From assembly GCA_003142215.1 (NCBI GenBank), contig PLOT01000246.1, forward strand, positions 1 to 41,674: a stretch of 41,674 bases of DNA, read 5' to 3'. The notes beneath the pieces were generated by a model. It did no database searches and was not told the DNA's origin. It was given only the letters and a program-made list of their open reading frames with translations. Every line of letters begins with the position of its first letter. Within the stretch, counting starts at the first letter, position 1. Source of the stretch: Granulicella sp. (GTDB taxonomy: Bacteria; Acidobacteriota; Terriglobia; Terriglobales; Acidobacteriaceae). A program made the position numbers and the translations under genes. Of this stretch, positions 1 through 9,243 are shown one piece after another.

Positions 1-274
1 AAAACGTTGATTCGGTGCGGCTTATTCAGTTGAGAAAGAACGGTGCGAGCGGGCGGCGGGAGTTTATTTCCGCACGGTCAACGCTGCCCTCGATGGATTT
101 GATCCATATATTAATTGTATCAAGCGGAGCATAACTACTATGCCAACTATTTTTCTGATTTAAGTCGTTTGTTTGGTGTAGTTTAGTTTGATTTTTGGGT
201 GTCGAGGGGCTTGACAAGCCGATTTGCTGGGGTTTTTGCGGAAAGAAAATTGCGGTGGCGGGACGGGGCTGGAA

Positions 275-302
275 GCCACATCTCAAAAGCGAGACATGTG
301 GC
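275..302. repeat. Small intergenic hairpin (GCCACATCTC-AAAAGC-GAGACATGTGGC)
   Basis: 7-bp arms GCCACAT/ATGTGGC plus CTC/GAG inner stem with a 2-nt bulge; lies in a non-coding leader region. Confidence 0.5.
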
Positions 303-321
303 ACCCGGTTTACCGGCGGTC

Positions 322-951
322 CTAAGCTGGGCCGCCTGCCGACCTGCTCCAAGAAGGTTGAAACTCTGTTAATTTCTGCCGACAGCGGTAGAGACTAGGC
401 GAGTGTAACTCCGCTTCGTTCGGCTTCCATACCGTCGTGACAAATTCGCATAAGCACCCGTTGTAATCGCGCCCCTGCTTTGCCGTGGATTTCGGTCTCG
501 GTACAATTCGCGATTTAATCAGACTTCGCGGCGATTTAGATGCCAATCTGATCAGCGTGGCTTTGGGATCAGGCAATTCGTCTGGCTGCTGTGGAAGTCG
601 TGTTTTGGATACTCCGAGAAAGCTTGAAAAACTTGTCCGGTCAGCCAATATCCAGGATTCTACCTCCCGCACCGCAACCCTAAAGATGAGATTGTGCTGA
701 ATGGTATCAGGGAGCCATGAAGACGTCAGGGCTGACGGACAAACAACAGCATCCAAATCTGTCAAAAGGAAAAATGGAATGCCTTTTGCTGCATTATTCC
801 AACCCGGAACATTTTTTCTCAGGTATCCATTTCCGCCGTGATTGTATACAGCGCCGATCGAGAAACTCCTCCCAGAATCGACAAGTAGCCGTTTGGCCAC
901 AGCCTCGCTAAGCAAGTCTTCGACTGCGATGTTGATTGGGATTGGTGTCAT
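322..951 (-). CDS. TOPRIM-like (DUF4276/OLD-type) putative nuclease, partner of the upstream ATPase
   Basis: Start MTPIPINIAVEDLLSEAV; Glu in the first motif, DxD in FFLLTDLDA, and a VREVESWILAD motif; ATGA overlap (948-951) with the ATPase gene. Confidence 0.6.
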   Translation of the reverse strand: MTPIPINIAVEDLLSEAVAKRLLVDSGRSFSIGAVYNHGGNGYLRKNVPGWNNAAKGIPFFLLTDLDAVVCPSALTSSWLPDTIQHNLIFRVAVREVESWILADRTSFSSFLGVSKTRLPQQPDELPDPKATLIRLASKSPRSLIKSRIVPRPKSTAKQGRDYNGCLCEFVTTVWKPNEAELHSPSLYRCRQKLTEFQPSWSRSAGGPA

Positions 952-2096
952 TGGAACAAGTTGAACTGTTCTAGTGTCGGAGGGGCAGTGAACGGAAGCG
1001 CAGCTTCGGCGATGCTCAAGCCATTCTCCAGCATGGCGCGAACTTCTTTCCGTTCCGATGAGACCTGAGCTTTCGTCCCCTCCAGCGATGGAGTGAGTAG
1101 AATCACCTCCTCGGCACCAATACCGAGATCCGAAAGCAGTTCCCACGAATGAGTAGTCACAAATACCTGGCCGCTACGTCCCTTCTGCTGCTTCTGTAGC
1201 CGATAAAAGAGCGATGGGAGGCGTTTCACAATCGCTGAGTTCAGAGACAACTCCGGCTCTTCGAGTAGCAGCGGGGAATCTCCGTCGAGAAGAGACCAAA
1301 AGAGCCCGATCAGCCGAAGCGTCCCATCTGAAAACTGATCCTCTCTTTGGCGGCCAGCATTGGGACGCCAGTGTTCGTATAGAACTTCGAGATGTGGAAC
1401 TCCAGCATCATCCTTCGTATCGTTCAGGTCTTTCATCTGCGGGACTGCTGATTTTAGAGCTGCCTCAATTTTGCGTAGACGCGCCTTTCGCGTCTTCTCC
1501 GGTGTCCGCGCAATAGCCTCCAAAAAGCCTCTTCCAAACGGATCGTCAACTGCGGCACCTTGGCCTTCAGGTTTCCGCAACAGTTGAGGCACAAGGTGCA
1601 GGTAGCGAATCGATTCGAGCAATTTCGCTATATCGCGAAACTTTGAATTGGCACTGATTTGCTCAAGATGCGTTTGAGTCAGTAGAACTCTGTCACTCTG
1701 ATCGTGCGTGTCCGGCCGATTGAGCACCTGCTCATCACCATGCCAAGCACGCTCATACCTGATAACAGGCAGACGCAATCCGCCAGCCTGGTGAGTCAGA
1801 CCGATGGCGTATCGCCAGTCAGCGCTATCTTCGTTCTCGGAAAGTGAGATTTCTAGCTCTACATCCGGGTCTTTACGGGCCGATAGACAGCGAACCTTTG
1901 AAAGTCCGCCTCTATGCACAAGGCTGCTTTGCAGGCCTCCTCCAGGCTTGGCGATATCACGCAGAAATCGCAATGCGTCCAGGAAGTTAGACTTTCCAGA
2001 CGCATTGGCTCCGACAATGAATACTCTGTCCGAAAGGGCAACATCAATTGATCGGAAATTTCGCCAGTTTTTTAGAACCAACCGGGAGATCAGCAT
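948..2096 (-). CDS. AAA/ABC-type ATPase (RecF/OLD-like, AAA_21)
   Basis: Walker A GANASGKSN, signature-like FSDGTLRLIGL, Walker B LLLEEPEL, followed by VTTHSWELL. Confidence 0.85.
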   Translation of the reverse strand: MLISRLVLKNWRNFRSIDVALSDRVFIVGANASGKSNFLDALRFLRDIAKPGGGLQSSLVHRGGLSKVRCLSARKDPDVELEISLSENEDSADWRYAIGLTHQAGGLRLPVIRYERAWHGDEQVLNRPDTHDQSDRVLLTQTHLEQISANSKFRDIAKLLESIRYLHLVPQLLRKPEGQGAAVDDPFGRGFLEAIARTPEKTRKARLRKIEAALKSAVPQMKDLNDTKDDAGVPHLEVLYEHWRPNAGRQREDQFSDGTLRLIGLFWSLLDGDSPLLLEEPELSLNSAIVKRLPSLFYRLQKQQKGRSGQVFVTTHSWELLSDLGIGAEEVILLTPSLEGTKAQVSSERKEVRAMLENGLSIAEAALPFTAPPTLEQFNLFQ

Positions 2097-2268
2097 GCAA
2101 GCATTCTAGCCGACTAGCATCAATATTGACTCTGTATTTGCACTTTTTCAGTATTGAGTCGAAAAACCGTTCTTTTGGGTTCCGCGCATCGCCCCCACTG
2201 CGGCTTTGCCTCCGGTCGGGATGACGGAGTGGGTTGATGCGGCGCGGATAGCAACCGCAGGTTCCTTC

Positions 2269-2323
2269 GACAGGCACAGGACAGGCACAGGGCACGTGCA
2301 GGACAGGCACAGGGAAGGTTCAG
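2269..2323. repeat. Degenerate 11-bp tandem repeat (GACAGGCACAG), 5 units
   Basis: Units gacaggcacag, gacaggcacag, ggcacgtgcag, gacaggcacag, ggaaggttcag. Confidence 0.75.
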
Positions 2324-2400
2324 GGGCACCCGGCGCAGGGGAATTGACGCGCTGTTCATTTTCTTCTTCTTGTTGGTGCGGTAGTCTCATAGTGCCGTAT

Positions 2401-4701
2401 ATGTCTGAGAAGAAACCACCCACCGCGAAGTCCCGCCGTGCCGGCAAGACGGCCACGCGCGAAGCAGCGACGAAGTCCGGCCGTGCCGGCAAGACGGTTG
2501 CAGGCGAGCCCTCCGCGCTGAAGCCCTCCGAGCGTGAATCGGCCGCAAAGAAGCCCGCCGCAAAGAGATCGCCCGTGAAGAGGGCGGCTAAATCGTCTGC
2601 GAAGAAGGTCGCCGCGTCCGCGCCGGAGGAGCGCTTCTTCGACCGCGACGAGAGCTGGATGCTCTTCAACCAGCGTGTTCTGGAAGAGGCCGAGGACGCC
2701 ACCAATCCGCTGCTGGAGCGGGTGAAGTTTCTTGCCATTACGGCCAACAATCTGGACGAGTTCGTGGAGATCCGCGTGGCCAGCCTGTTGCAGCGCATCG
2801 AGGACGGCTTCGACCAGCCGCAGCGCGCTGACGAGGGCGGACAGACGCTCCAGCGGCGGCTCGACCAGTTCAGCGTAGTATTGCACGAGTTTGTCGACGC
2901 GCAGTACGCCTGCTGGAACCATATGCTGCGCCCAGCGCTGGCCGCCGAAAAGATCCGCATCCTCGACTGGAAACACCTGGACAAGCACGCGCGCGCCTAC
3001 GCGCTCAATTTCTACGAGACCGAGGTCGATCCGCTGCTGACTCCGGTCACCATCGACCCATCGCATCCCTTCCCGCGCGTGCTGAACAAGGCGCTGTGCA
3101 TCGCGCTCCTATTGCGCTCCAAGCGCGGGGCAAAGGCCGTGCCCAAGCATTGGGCCGCGCTGGGCGTGGTCACGGTGCCGCGCGCCCTGCCGCGCATGGT
3201 TGCGCTTCCCGGCAAAGAGGGATGCTACGACTTCATCCTGCTGCATAAGCTGATCGAATCGCAGGTGGAGCGCATGTTCCGCGGCTACCGGGTGCTGTCG
3301 CGCGCGGCCTTCCGCGTCACCCGCAACAGCAACCTCTACCTGCAGGAGGAGGAGTCGCGCTCGATGCTGGAGAGCGTCCGCGAGGAGCTGTACAACCGGC
3401 GCAAGGGCGACGCGGTGCGCATGGAGATCGAGTCCTCCGCCACGCCGGAGATCGTGGAACGGCTGCGCACCAACTTCGAGCTCGACACCTGGCAGGTCTT
3501 CCGCACCGATGCGCCGGTGAACCTTGCACGGTTGATGACTCTTCCCGGCCTGGTCGCGCGGCCCGGCTTGAAGTACCCCGACTTCCATGGCCGCCACACC
3601 CACCTGGCACCCAAGTCGGCGAACCTGTTCGACGAACTGCGCACGCGCGACATCCTGCTGCACCACCCGTTCGACTCCTACGCCACGGTGGAGGAGTTCA
3701 TCGAGTCGGCGGCCAAGGACCCCGCCGTCGTCAGCATGAAGCAGACGCTCTACCGCACCAGCGCCGACTCGCCGCTGTTCAAGGCACTGACCGAGGCCGC
3801 GCAGTCCAAGGAGGTGACGGTGGTCATCGAGTTGATGGCGCGCTTCGACGAGGCCTCCAACATCCGTTGGGCGCGCGAGATGGAGGACGCAGGCGTGGGC
3901 GTCTTCCTCGGCATCCTGGGCCTGAAGACGCACTGCAAGCTGGCCCTGATGGTTCGCCGCGACCCGGACGGCGCGATCCGGCGCTACGCGCAACTGGGTA
4001 CGGGAAATTACAACTCGGTGACCGCGCGGCTGTACACCGACATCAGCCTGCTGACGGCGCGGCCGGAGATAACCTCCGCCGTGCAGAACGTCTTCCGCTA
4101 CTTGACGGCGGAGTCCGACGCAGAAAGCTACGCGCCGCTGTTGGTCGCCCCGCTCACGCTGGCGCCCGCACTGCTGCAACTGATTGCGCGCGAGACGGCG
4201 CACGCGAAGGCTGGCCGTCCCGCCGCCATTGTTGCCAAGATGAACGCGCTGCTCGACCGTGCAACCATCGAGGCGCTGTACGAGGCGTCGAGCGCGGGCG
4301 TGGAGATCGACCTGATTGTGCGCGGGATGTGTTCGCTGCGCCCAGGCGTCGCGGGACTCAGCGAGCGAATCCGCGTGCGGTCGATTGTGGGAAGATTTCT
4401 GGAGCACAGCCGCATCTTCAGCTTCAGTAACGGCGGGCAGCCGGAGGTCTTCTGCGGCAGCGCGGACTGGATGCCGCGCAACCTCTTCGAGCGCTCCGAG
4501 GCCGTCTTCCCGGTGGACGATCCCGCGCTCGCGGCGCGCCTGCGCGACGAAATCCTGGCGGCGTATCTGGCCGACAACACCAAGGCGCGACTGCTGCAGC
4601 CCGATGGCAGCTACACGCGCGCGCCGCAGATTGGCCCCGCCTTCAACGCGCAAGAACACCTGATGACGATCTCCAAGGCCGAGCGCGGCGGATCGCAGTA
4701 G
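2401..4701 (+). CDS. ppk1: Polyphosphate kinase 1 with Lys/Ala-rich N-terminal extension
   Basis: NNLDEFVEIRVASL, GLKTHCKLALMVRR, YTDISLLTARPEI, VRGMCSLRPGVAGLSERIRVRSIVGRFLEHSRI; start MSEKKPPTAKS chosen over the upstream ORF start in repeat DNA. Confidence 0.95.
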   Translation: MSEKKPPTAKSRRAGKTATREAATKSGRAGKTVAGEPSALKPSERESAAKKPAAKRSPVKRAAKSSAKKVAASAPEERFFDRDESWMLFNQRVLEEAEDATNPLLERVKFLAITANNLDEFVEIRVASLLQRIEDGFDQPQRADEGGQTLQRRLDQFSVVLHEFVDAQYACWNHMLRPALAAEKIRILDWKHLDKHARAYALNFYETEVDPLLTPVTIDPSHPFPRVLNKALCIALLLRSKRGAKAVPKHWAALGVVTVPRALPRMVALPGKEGCYDFILLHKLIESQVERMFRGYRVLSRAAFRVTRNSNLYLQEEESRSMLESVREELYNRRKGDAVRMEIESSATPEIVERLRTNFELDTWQVFRTDAPVNLARLMTLPGLVARPGLKYPDFHGRHTHLAPKSANLFDELRTRDILLHHPFDSYATVEEFIESAAKDPAVVSMKQTLYRTSADSPLFKALTEAAQSKEVTVVIELMARFDEASNIRWAREMEDAGVGVFLGILGLKTHCKLALMVRRDPDGAIRRYAQLGTGNYNSVTARLYTDISLLTARPEITSAVQNVFRYLTAESDAESYAPLLVAPLTLAPALLQLIARETAHAKAGRPAAIVAKMNALLDRATIEALYEASSAGVEIDLIVRGMCSLRPGVAGLSERIRVRSIVGRFLEHSRIFSFSNGGQPEVFCGSADWMPRNLFERSEAVFPVDDPALAARLRDEILAAYLADNTKARLLQPDGSYTRAPQIGPAFNAQEHLMTISKAERGGSQ

Positions 4702-4724
4702 CACAATTCGCGTCAGTAACCTCG

Positions 4725-5897
4725 TCAATCGGAAACCGAGGCCCACGGGTCGCGCAGAACGCCCGCCACGCATGCGTCCGCGCCGAAGTTTATGCGCGTG
4801 ATTCGCTTCAGCGACTGCTCCAGCACAGACGGCGATGCGAGTCCGGCGGCGAATGGAATTGCACCGTCGCCCAGCGCAGCCGGCGCATGGAAGAGCACAA
4901 CTTTGTCCACCAGATTCTGCGCGAGAAAGGTGCCGTTCAACTCGGAGCCGCATTCCAGCAGCAGACTCAGAACCTGCCGCGCGGCAAGTGCCGCAAGCAC
5001 TGCATTCAGATCGAGCCGTCCACCGTGCTGCGCGATGCGCTCGACCGCAACGCCCGCCGTTTGCAACGCGGAAGCGCGGTCAGCCACTGCCTCCGCGCCG
5101 CAGAAGATCAGCACGTCGTCGTGCTGCGCAGAGCGCACAAGCTGCGAATCGAGCGGAGTACGCAGCCGCGCGTCCAGAACCACGCGCAGCAGCGGCCGGC
5201 GACGAGGCAAACCGCTGCGGTCGGTGAGCAGCGGATCGTCGGCCAGAACCGTGCCAATGCCAGTCAGCACCGCGTCAGCGGCGTGGCGCCGGCGATGCAC
5301 CTCTGCGCGCGACTCCGCCCCGGTGAGCCAGTGCGGCTGGCGAGCGGTTCGCGCGGAGGCCAGCGGCGCGAGCATTCCATCCGCCGAGAGCGCGGCCTTC
5401 AGCGTAACCAGCGGCCTGTGCGACTGGATGAATCGCGTGAAGGCGTCGTTGATTGCACGCGCCTCGGGTTGCAACACGCCAACTGTAACGTCAACTTCCG
5501 CGGCACGCAGACGCGCGATTCCGCGGCCACTGACCTGGGGATTGGGATCGACGGTGGCGACGACTACGCGACTGACTCCTGCTGCAATCAGCGCGTCGGC
5601 GCATGGGCCGGTGCGCCCGTGATGGCTGCACGGCTCCAGAGTGACGTACGCGGTCGTTGCGGAGAGATCGGTGCCGCGTTCGCGCGCCTGCCGCAGCGCA
5701 ACAATCTCCGCGTGGTCGCGCTCATCGTAGATGTGCGCGCCCTCTCCGACGATCTCGCCCGCGCGCACCACGACGCAGCCCACCTGCGGATTGGGCGACG
5801 CGAGACCGGCTGTCGCACGCGCCAGCTCCAATGCACGCCGCATAAACCGCTCGTCGATCTGTTCGCGCGATTCCATTGAATCTCTCACGCTGACCAC
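4725..5897 (-). CDS. ribD: Bifunctional diaminohydroxyphosphoribosylaminopyrimidine deaminase / 5-amino-6-(5-phosphoribosylamino)uracil reductase
   Basis: HAEIVAL, TLEPCSHHGRTGPCADALI and VTLKAALSADGMLAP motifs. Confidence 0.93.
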   Translation of the reverse strand: MVSVRDSMESREQIDERFMRRALELARATAGLASPNPQVGCVVVRAGEIVGEGAHIYDERDHAEIVALRQARERGTDLSATTAYVTLEPCSHHGRTGPCADALIAAGVSRVVVATVDPNPQVSGRGIARLRAAEVDVTVGVLQPEARAINDAFTRFIQSHRPLVTLKAALSADGMLAPLASARTARQPHWLTGAESRAEVHRRRHAADAVLTGIGTVLADDPLLTDRSGLPRRRPLLRVVLDARLRTPLDSQLVRSAQHDDVLIFCGAEAVADRASALQTAGVAVERIAQHGGRLDLNAVLAALAARQVLSLLLECGSELNGTFLAQNLVDKVVLFHAPAALGDGAIPFAAGLASPSVLEQSLKRITRINFGADACVAGVLRDPWASVSD

Positions 5898-5908
5898 TAA
5901 CCACTGTC

Positions 5909-6922
5909 TTACTTCACCATTGAATCCACGAACGCGGCGCTGTCAAAGGGCAGCAGGTCTTCCATCTTTTCGCCGACGCCGACGAACTTCACCGGCAGGC
6001 CAAGCTCGGTGGCAATCGCCAGCACGATGCCGCCCTTGGCCGTACCGTCGAGTTTGGTCAGCACGATTCCGGTGACGCGCGCCGCCTCGGTGAAGAGCCG
6101 CGCCTGCTGCAGTCCGTTCTGGCCGGTGGTCGCGTCCATCACAAGCAGCGTCTGGTGCGGCGCGCCGGGGACAAGCCGCCCGGCGGTGCGGCGCATCTTG
6201 TCCAGCTCCTTCATCAGGTCGGTCTTGGTGTGCAGGCGGCCCGCTGTATCGACGATCAGCACACCGGTCGCGCGCGCCTTGGCCGCGGTGCAGGCGTCGT
6301 AGAGGGCAGCCGATGGATCGCCGCCCGTCTTCGTCTTGATCATCGGCACGCCGGACCGCGTGGCCCACACCTCAAGCTGTTCGATCGCCGCCGCGCGAAA
6401 CGTGTCTGCCGCGCACATCATCACCGAGCGGCCCTGCGCGGCGTAGTACGCGGCCAGCTTGCCTGTGGTGGTCGTCTTGCCGGTGCCGTTGACGCCCACC
6501 ATCATTACAACTTCGGGCGCGGTCGCGGGAACCACATCTTCCGTCGCTACTTCGTCGAGCACCTGCTTCAACTCGAGCTTCAGCAGCCGCTTCAGCTCGT
6601 CGCCGCCCTCGATTCCCTGGCGCAGGCCACGCTGGCGCAGGCTCTCGATAATCTCGCGCGCGGTGGCGGAACCGATGTCGGCGGCAAGCAGCACCGTCTC
6701 CAGCTCCGCCAGCGATGTCTCGTCCACCTCGCGCGTCAGCGCCAGCACCGACCCGATCGACTCGGAGAAGGAGTCGCGCGTGCGCGTCACTGCCTGCCTC
6801 ATGCGGTCGAAGAAGCCGCGTTTCTCCTCGACTCGAGGCGCGTCCCCATTCGCGTCGAAATTCTTGCGTTCCTCTGTTGTTTCAGAGTCAGACCCGCGCT
6901 TGCCAAAAAGTGAAAAAGCCAT
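5909..6922 (-). CDS. ftsY: Signal recognition particle receptor FtsY
   Basis: [73 protein letters not shown]. Confidence 0.97.
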   Translation of the reverse strand: MAFSLFGKRGSDSETTEERKNFDANGDAPRVEEKRGFFDRMRQAVTRTRDSFSESIGSVLALTREVDETSLAELETVLLAADIGSATAREIIESLRQRGLRQGIEGGDELKRLLKLELKQVLDEVATEDVVPATAPEVVMMVGVNGTGKTTTTGKLAAYYAAQGRSVMMCAADTFRAAAIEQLEVWATRSGVPMIKTKTGGDPSAALYDACTAAKARATGVLIVDTAGRLHTKTDLMKELDKMRRTAGRLVPGAPHQTLLVMDATTGQNGLQQARLFTEAARVTGIVLTKLDGTAKGGIVLAIATELGLPVKFVGVGEKMEDLLPFDSAAFVDSMVK

Positions 6923-6980
6923 GTGGAGTCTAGTTTAGCCGATGCCGTTGGATTAGCATGGTCTTGAGCGAGGTGTCACC

Positions 6981-7520
6981 ATGGCCACGTCAGCGCCCGT
7001 CTACGTTCCACGCGAAGAGTATCTCAACACTACCTACCGCCCCGACCGCGACTGGATCGACGGCGAAACCAAGGAGCACACCATGGGCGAGCAGCCACAC
7101 GCCAGCGTTCAGGGTTTCTTCATACAGCTATTCAGAAACAACACAACCGAATGGCAGGTTCGCGTCTTCCCCGAGCAGCGCGTGCAGACCTCCTCCACCA
7201 ACTACCGCATCCCCGATGTCTGCGTCGTTCGCCGCGCCACGCCGATGGAGCCCATCGTGCGCACTCCGCCCCTGCTCTGCATCGAAATCCTCTCCCGCGA
7301 AGACCGCATGAGCGACATCCAGGAGCGCGTCGAAGATTACCTCGCCATGGGTGTGCAGGCCGTGTGGGTGGTCGATCCGCAACGCCGCCGCGCCTACGAG
7401 ACGCTCCCCAGTGGCGCGCTCCAGCCCGTGCATGCCGAACTCACCCTCGCCGGAACCGGGATTTGCATCCCTCTCGCCGACGTCTTCGCCGAGCTGGACG
7501 AGATGGAAGCCAAGAGCTAG
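6981..7520 (+). CDS. Uma2 family (DUF820) putative endonuclease
   Basis: DRDWIDGE, YRIPDVCVVR, LLCIEILSREDR, YLAMGVQAVWVVDPQRR. Confidence 0.85.
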   Translation: MATSAPVYVPREEYLNTTYRPDRDWIDGETKEHTMGEQPHASVQGFFIQLFRNNTTEWQVRVFPEQRVQTSSTNYRIPDVCVVRRATPMEPIVRTPPLLCIEILSREDRMSDIQERVEDYLAMGVQAVWVVDPQRRRAYETLPSGALQPVHAELTLAGTGICIPLADVFAELDEMEAKS

Positions 7521-7532
7521 GCGGTTCCGCGG

Positions 7533-8522
7533 CTACTCGTCCTTGCCGGGACGCGTCATCAACTCGTGGATCGCCACTTTCGGACTCTTGCCGCGGTGCA
7601 GGATCGCGTCCATCTGCTCGGTGATGGGCATCTCGACACCGTAGCGCGCCGCCAGACCCAGCGCCGCCGCCGTGCTCAGCACGCCCTCCGCAACCTTTCC
7701 GTTCATCCCCTCCAGAATCTCGCCCAGCTTCCGGCCCTTGCCCAGCTCGATGCCCACCATGCGGTTGCGCGAGAGCGATCCCGTGCAGGTCAGCACCAGG
7801 TCGCCCATTCCCGACAAGCCGGCCAGTGTCTGCCTGCGTCCGCCGCAGGCCACGGCCAGCCGCGTGATCTCCGCGATGCCGCGCGTGATGAGCGCCGCCG
7901 CCGGGTTATACCCCAGGTCCAGCCCATGCACCACGCCAGCGGCCAGCGCGATCACATTCTTCAGCGCGCCGCCCAGCTCCACGCCGGTCACGTCCTCGTT
8001 GGTATAGATGCGCAGGGTGGGCGAGCTGAACGCCCGCTGGATTGCCTGCGAGACCGCCGGCGTTCCTGCCGCAACAATCGCCGTGGGAGTCCCAGCGGCG
8101 ACCTCGGCGGCAAACGATGGCCCGCTCAGCACTCCAAATGGGTTCGCCGTCACCGACGCAATCACCTGCGACATGCGCAGCAGGCTCGACTGCTCCAGCC
8201 CCTTGGCGGCGCTCACCACAATCTGGTTCGATGTCAGATGCGGCGCAATCTGGCCGACGACGCCGCGCAGATGCTCCGACGGAGTCACGCACAGCACAAT
8301 CTCCGCCGCCTTCACCGCCTCCGCCAGGTCCGCCGTCACCAGCACGTCCGCCGGCACAACGTATCCGGGCAGGAAGAGAGAGTTGACTCCCGTGTCCTTC
8401 ATCTCCGCGGCCAGCTCCGGCAGGAACGACCACAGTGCAAGCGAGTGCCCGCCACGTCGCGCCAGCGAGATGGCCAGCGCCGTTCCCCACGCGCCCGCAC
8501 CCAATACCGCAATCCGGCTCAT
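7533..8522 (-). CDS. gpsA: Glycerol-3-phosphate dehydrogenase [NAD(P)+]
   Basis: IAVLGAGAWGTALA, GPSFAAEVAAGTPTA, GALKNVIALAAGV, LSGMGDLVLTCTG; start MSRIAV is internal to the longer ORF. Confidence 0.96.
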   Translation of the reverse strand: MSRIAVLGAGAWGTALAISLARRGGHSLALWSFLPELAAEMKDTGVNSLFLPGYVVPADVLVTADLAEAVKAAEIVLCVTPSEHLRGVVGQIAPHLTSNQIVVSAAKGLEQSSLLRMSQVIASVTANPFGVLSGPSFAAEVAAGTPTAIVAAGTPAVSQAIQRAFSSPTLRIYTNEDVTGVELGGALKNVIALAAGVVHGLDLGYNPAAALITRGIAEITRLAVACGGRRQTLAGLSGMGDLVLTCTGSLSRNRMVGIELGKGRKLGEILEGMNGKVAEGVLSTAAALGLAARYGVEMPITEQMDAILHRGKSPKVAIHELMTRPGKDE

Positions 8523-9175
8523 GCCTCCGCCTCTCCCGTTCCCGATCCAGAGCCAACTCTGAAGCGGCTCTCCGTGCCATTCATCAGGCGCCGGATGTTT
8601 CCATGGTGCTTCAAAATAATTAACAGCGGAATAAAGAGAAATCCGAACTTGACCATGGGCGTGATCGGCGTGTGCTGCGCCACAAAGTAGAAGCCGAAGA
8701 GGGGAAACGTCGCCAAGCCCACGATCGACGCCAGCGAGACATACCGCGTCAGTGCGAAGACCACCACAAACACCAGCAATATCGCCACCGTCGATGGCCA
8801 GGTCAGCACCAGAAAGACGCCCAGCGCACTGGCCACGCCCTTGCCTCCGCGGAATCCCAGCCACACGGGATACACATGCCCCACAACAGCCGCCACCGCC
8901 GCGGCCACCTGCACGTCATACACGCCCGGCGCCAGATGCCGCGCAATCGCCACTGCCGCAAACGCCTTGCCAATATCGAGCAGAAGCGTCACCACGCCCA
9001 GCTTCGTTCCGCCCGACCGCGCCACATTGGTGGCTCCGATGTTCCCGCTTCCCTTCTCGCGCACGTCTTCGTTGCGGAAGAGGCGCACCAGCAGATAGCC
9101 AAAGGGGATCGACCCCAGCAGGTAAGCAATCGAAATGGAGACAACCCATGGATTCATCGTCAACGCGCGAACCAA
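8519..9175 (-). CDS. plsY: Glycerol-3-phosphate acyltransferase PlsY
   Basis: YLLGSIPFGYLLVR, GSGNIGATNVAR, GFRGGKGVASALG; ATGA overlap with gpsA. Confidence 0.95.
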   Translation of the reverse strand: MVRALTMNPWVVSISIAYLLGSIPFGYLLVRLFRNEDVREKGSGNIGATNVARSGGTKLGVVTLLLDIGKAFAAVAIARHLAPGVYDVQVAAAVAAVVGHVYPVWLGFRGGKGVASALGVFLVLTWPSTVAILLVFVVVFALTRYVSLASIVGLATFPLFGFYFVAQHTPITPMVKFGFLFIPLLIILKHHGNIRRLMNGTESRFRVGSGSGTGEAEA

Positions 9176-9243
9176 CTCATTCTTTCTCCATCAAGAGTCT
9201 ATCAAGCCACGGAAGAATACATTGCACATCGCGGCCGCATGAC

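Noticed and set aside
26-352. 108-aa minus ORF and overlapping 67-aa plus ORF (195-398)
   Set aside because: Both run through the hairpin repeat region and lack coding features; probably non-coding.
3109-4953. 614-aa minus-strand ORF opposite ppk1
   Set aside because: Arg/Gly/Val-rich shadow ORF antisense to a clearly coding, motif-rich ppk1; no domain features.
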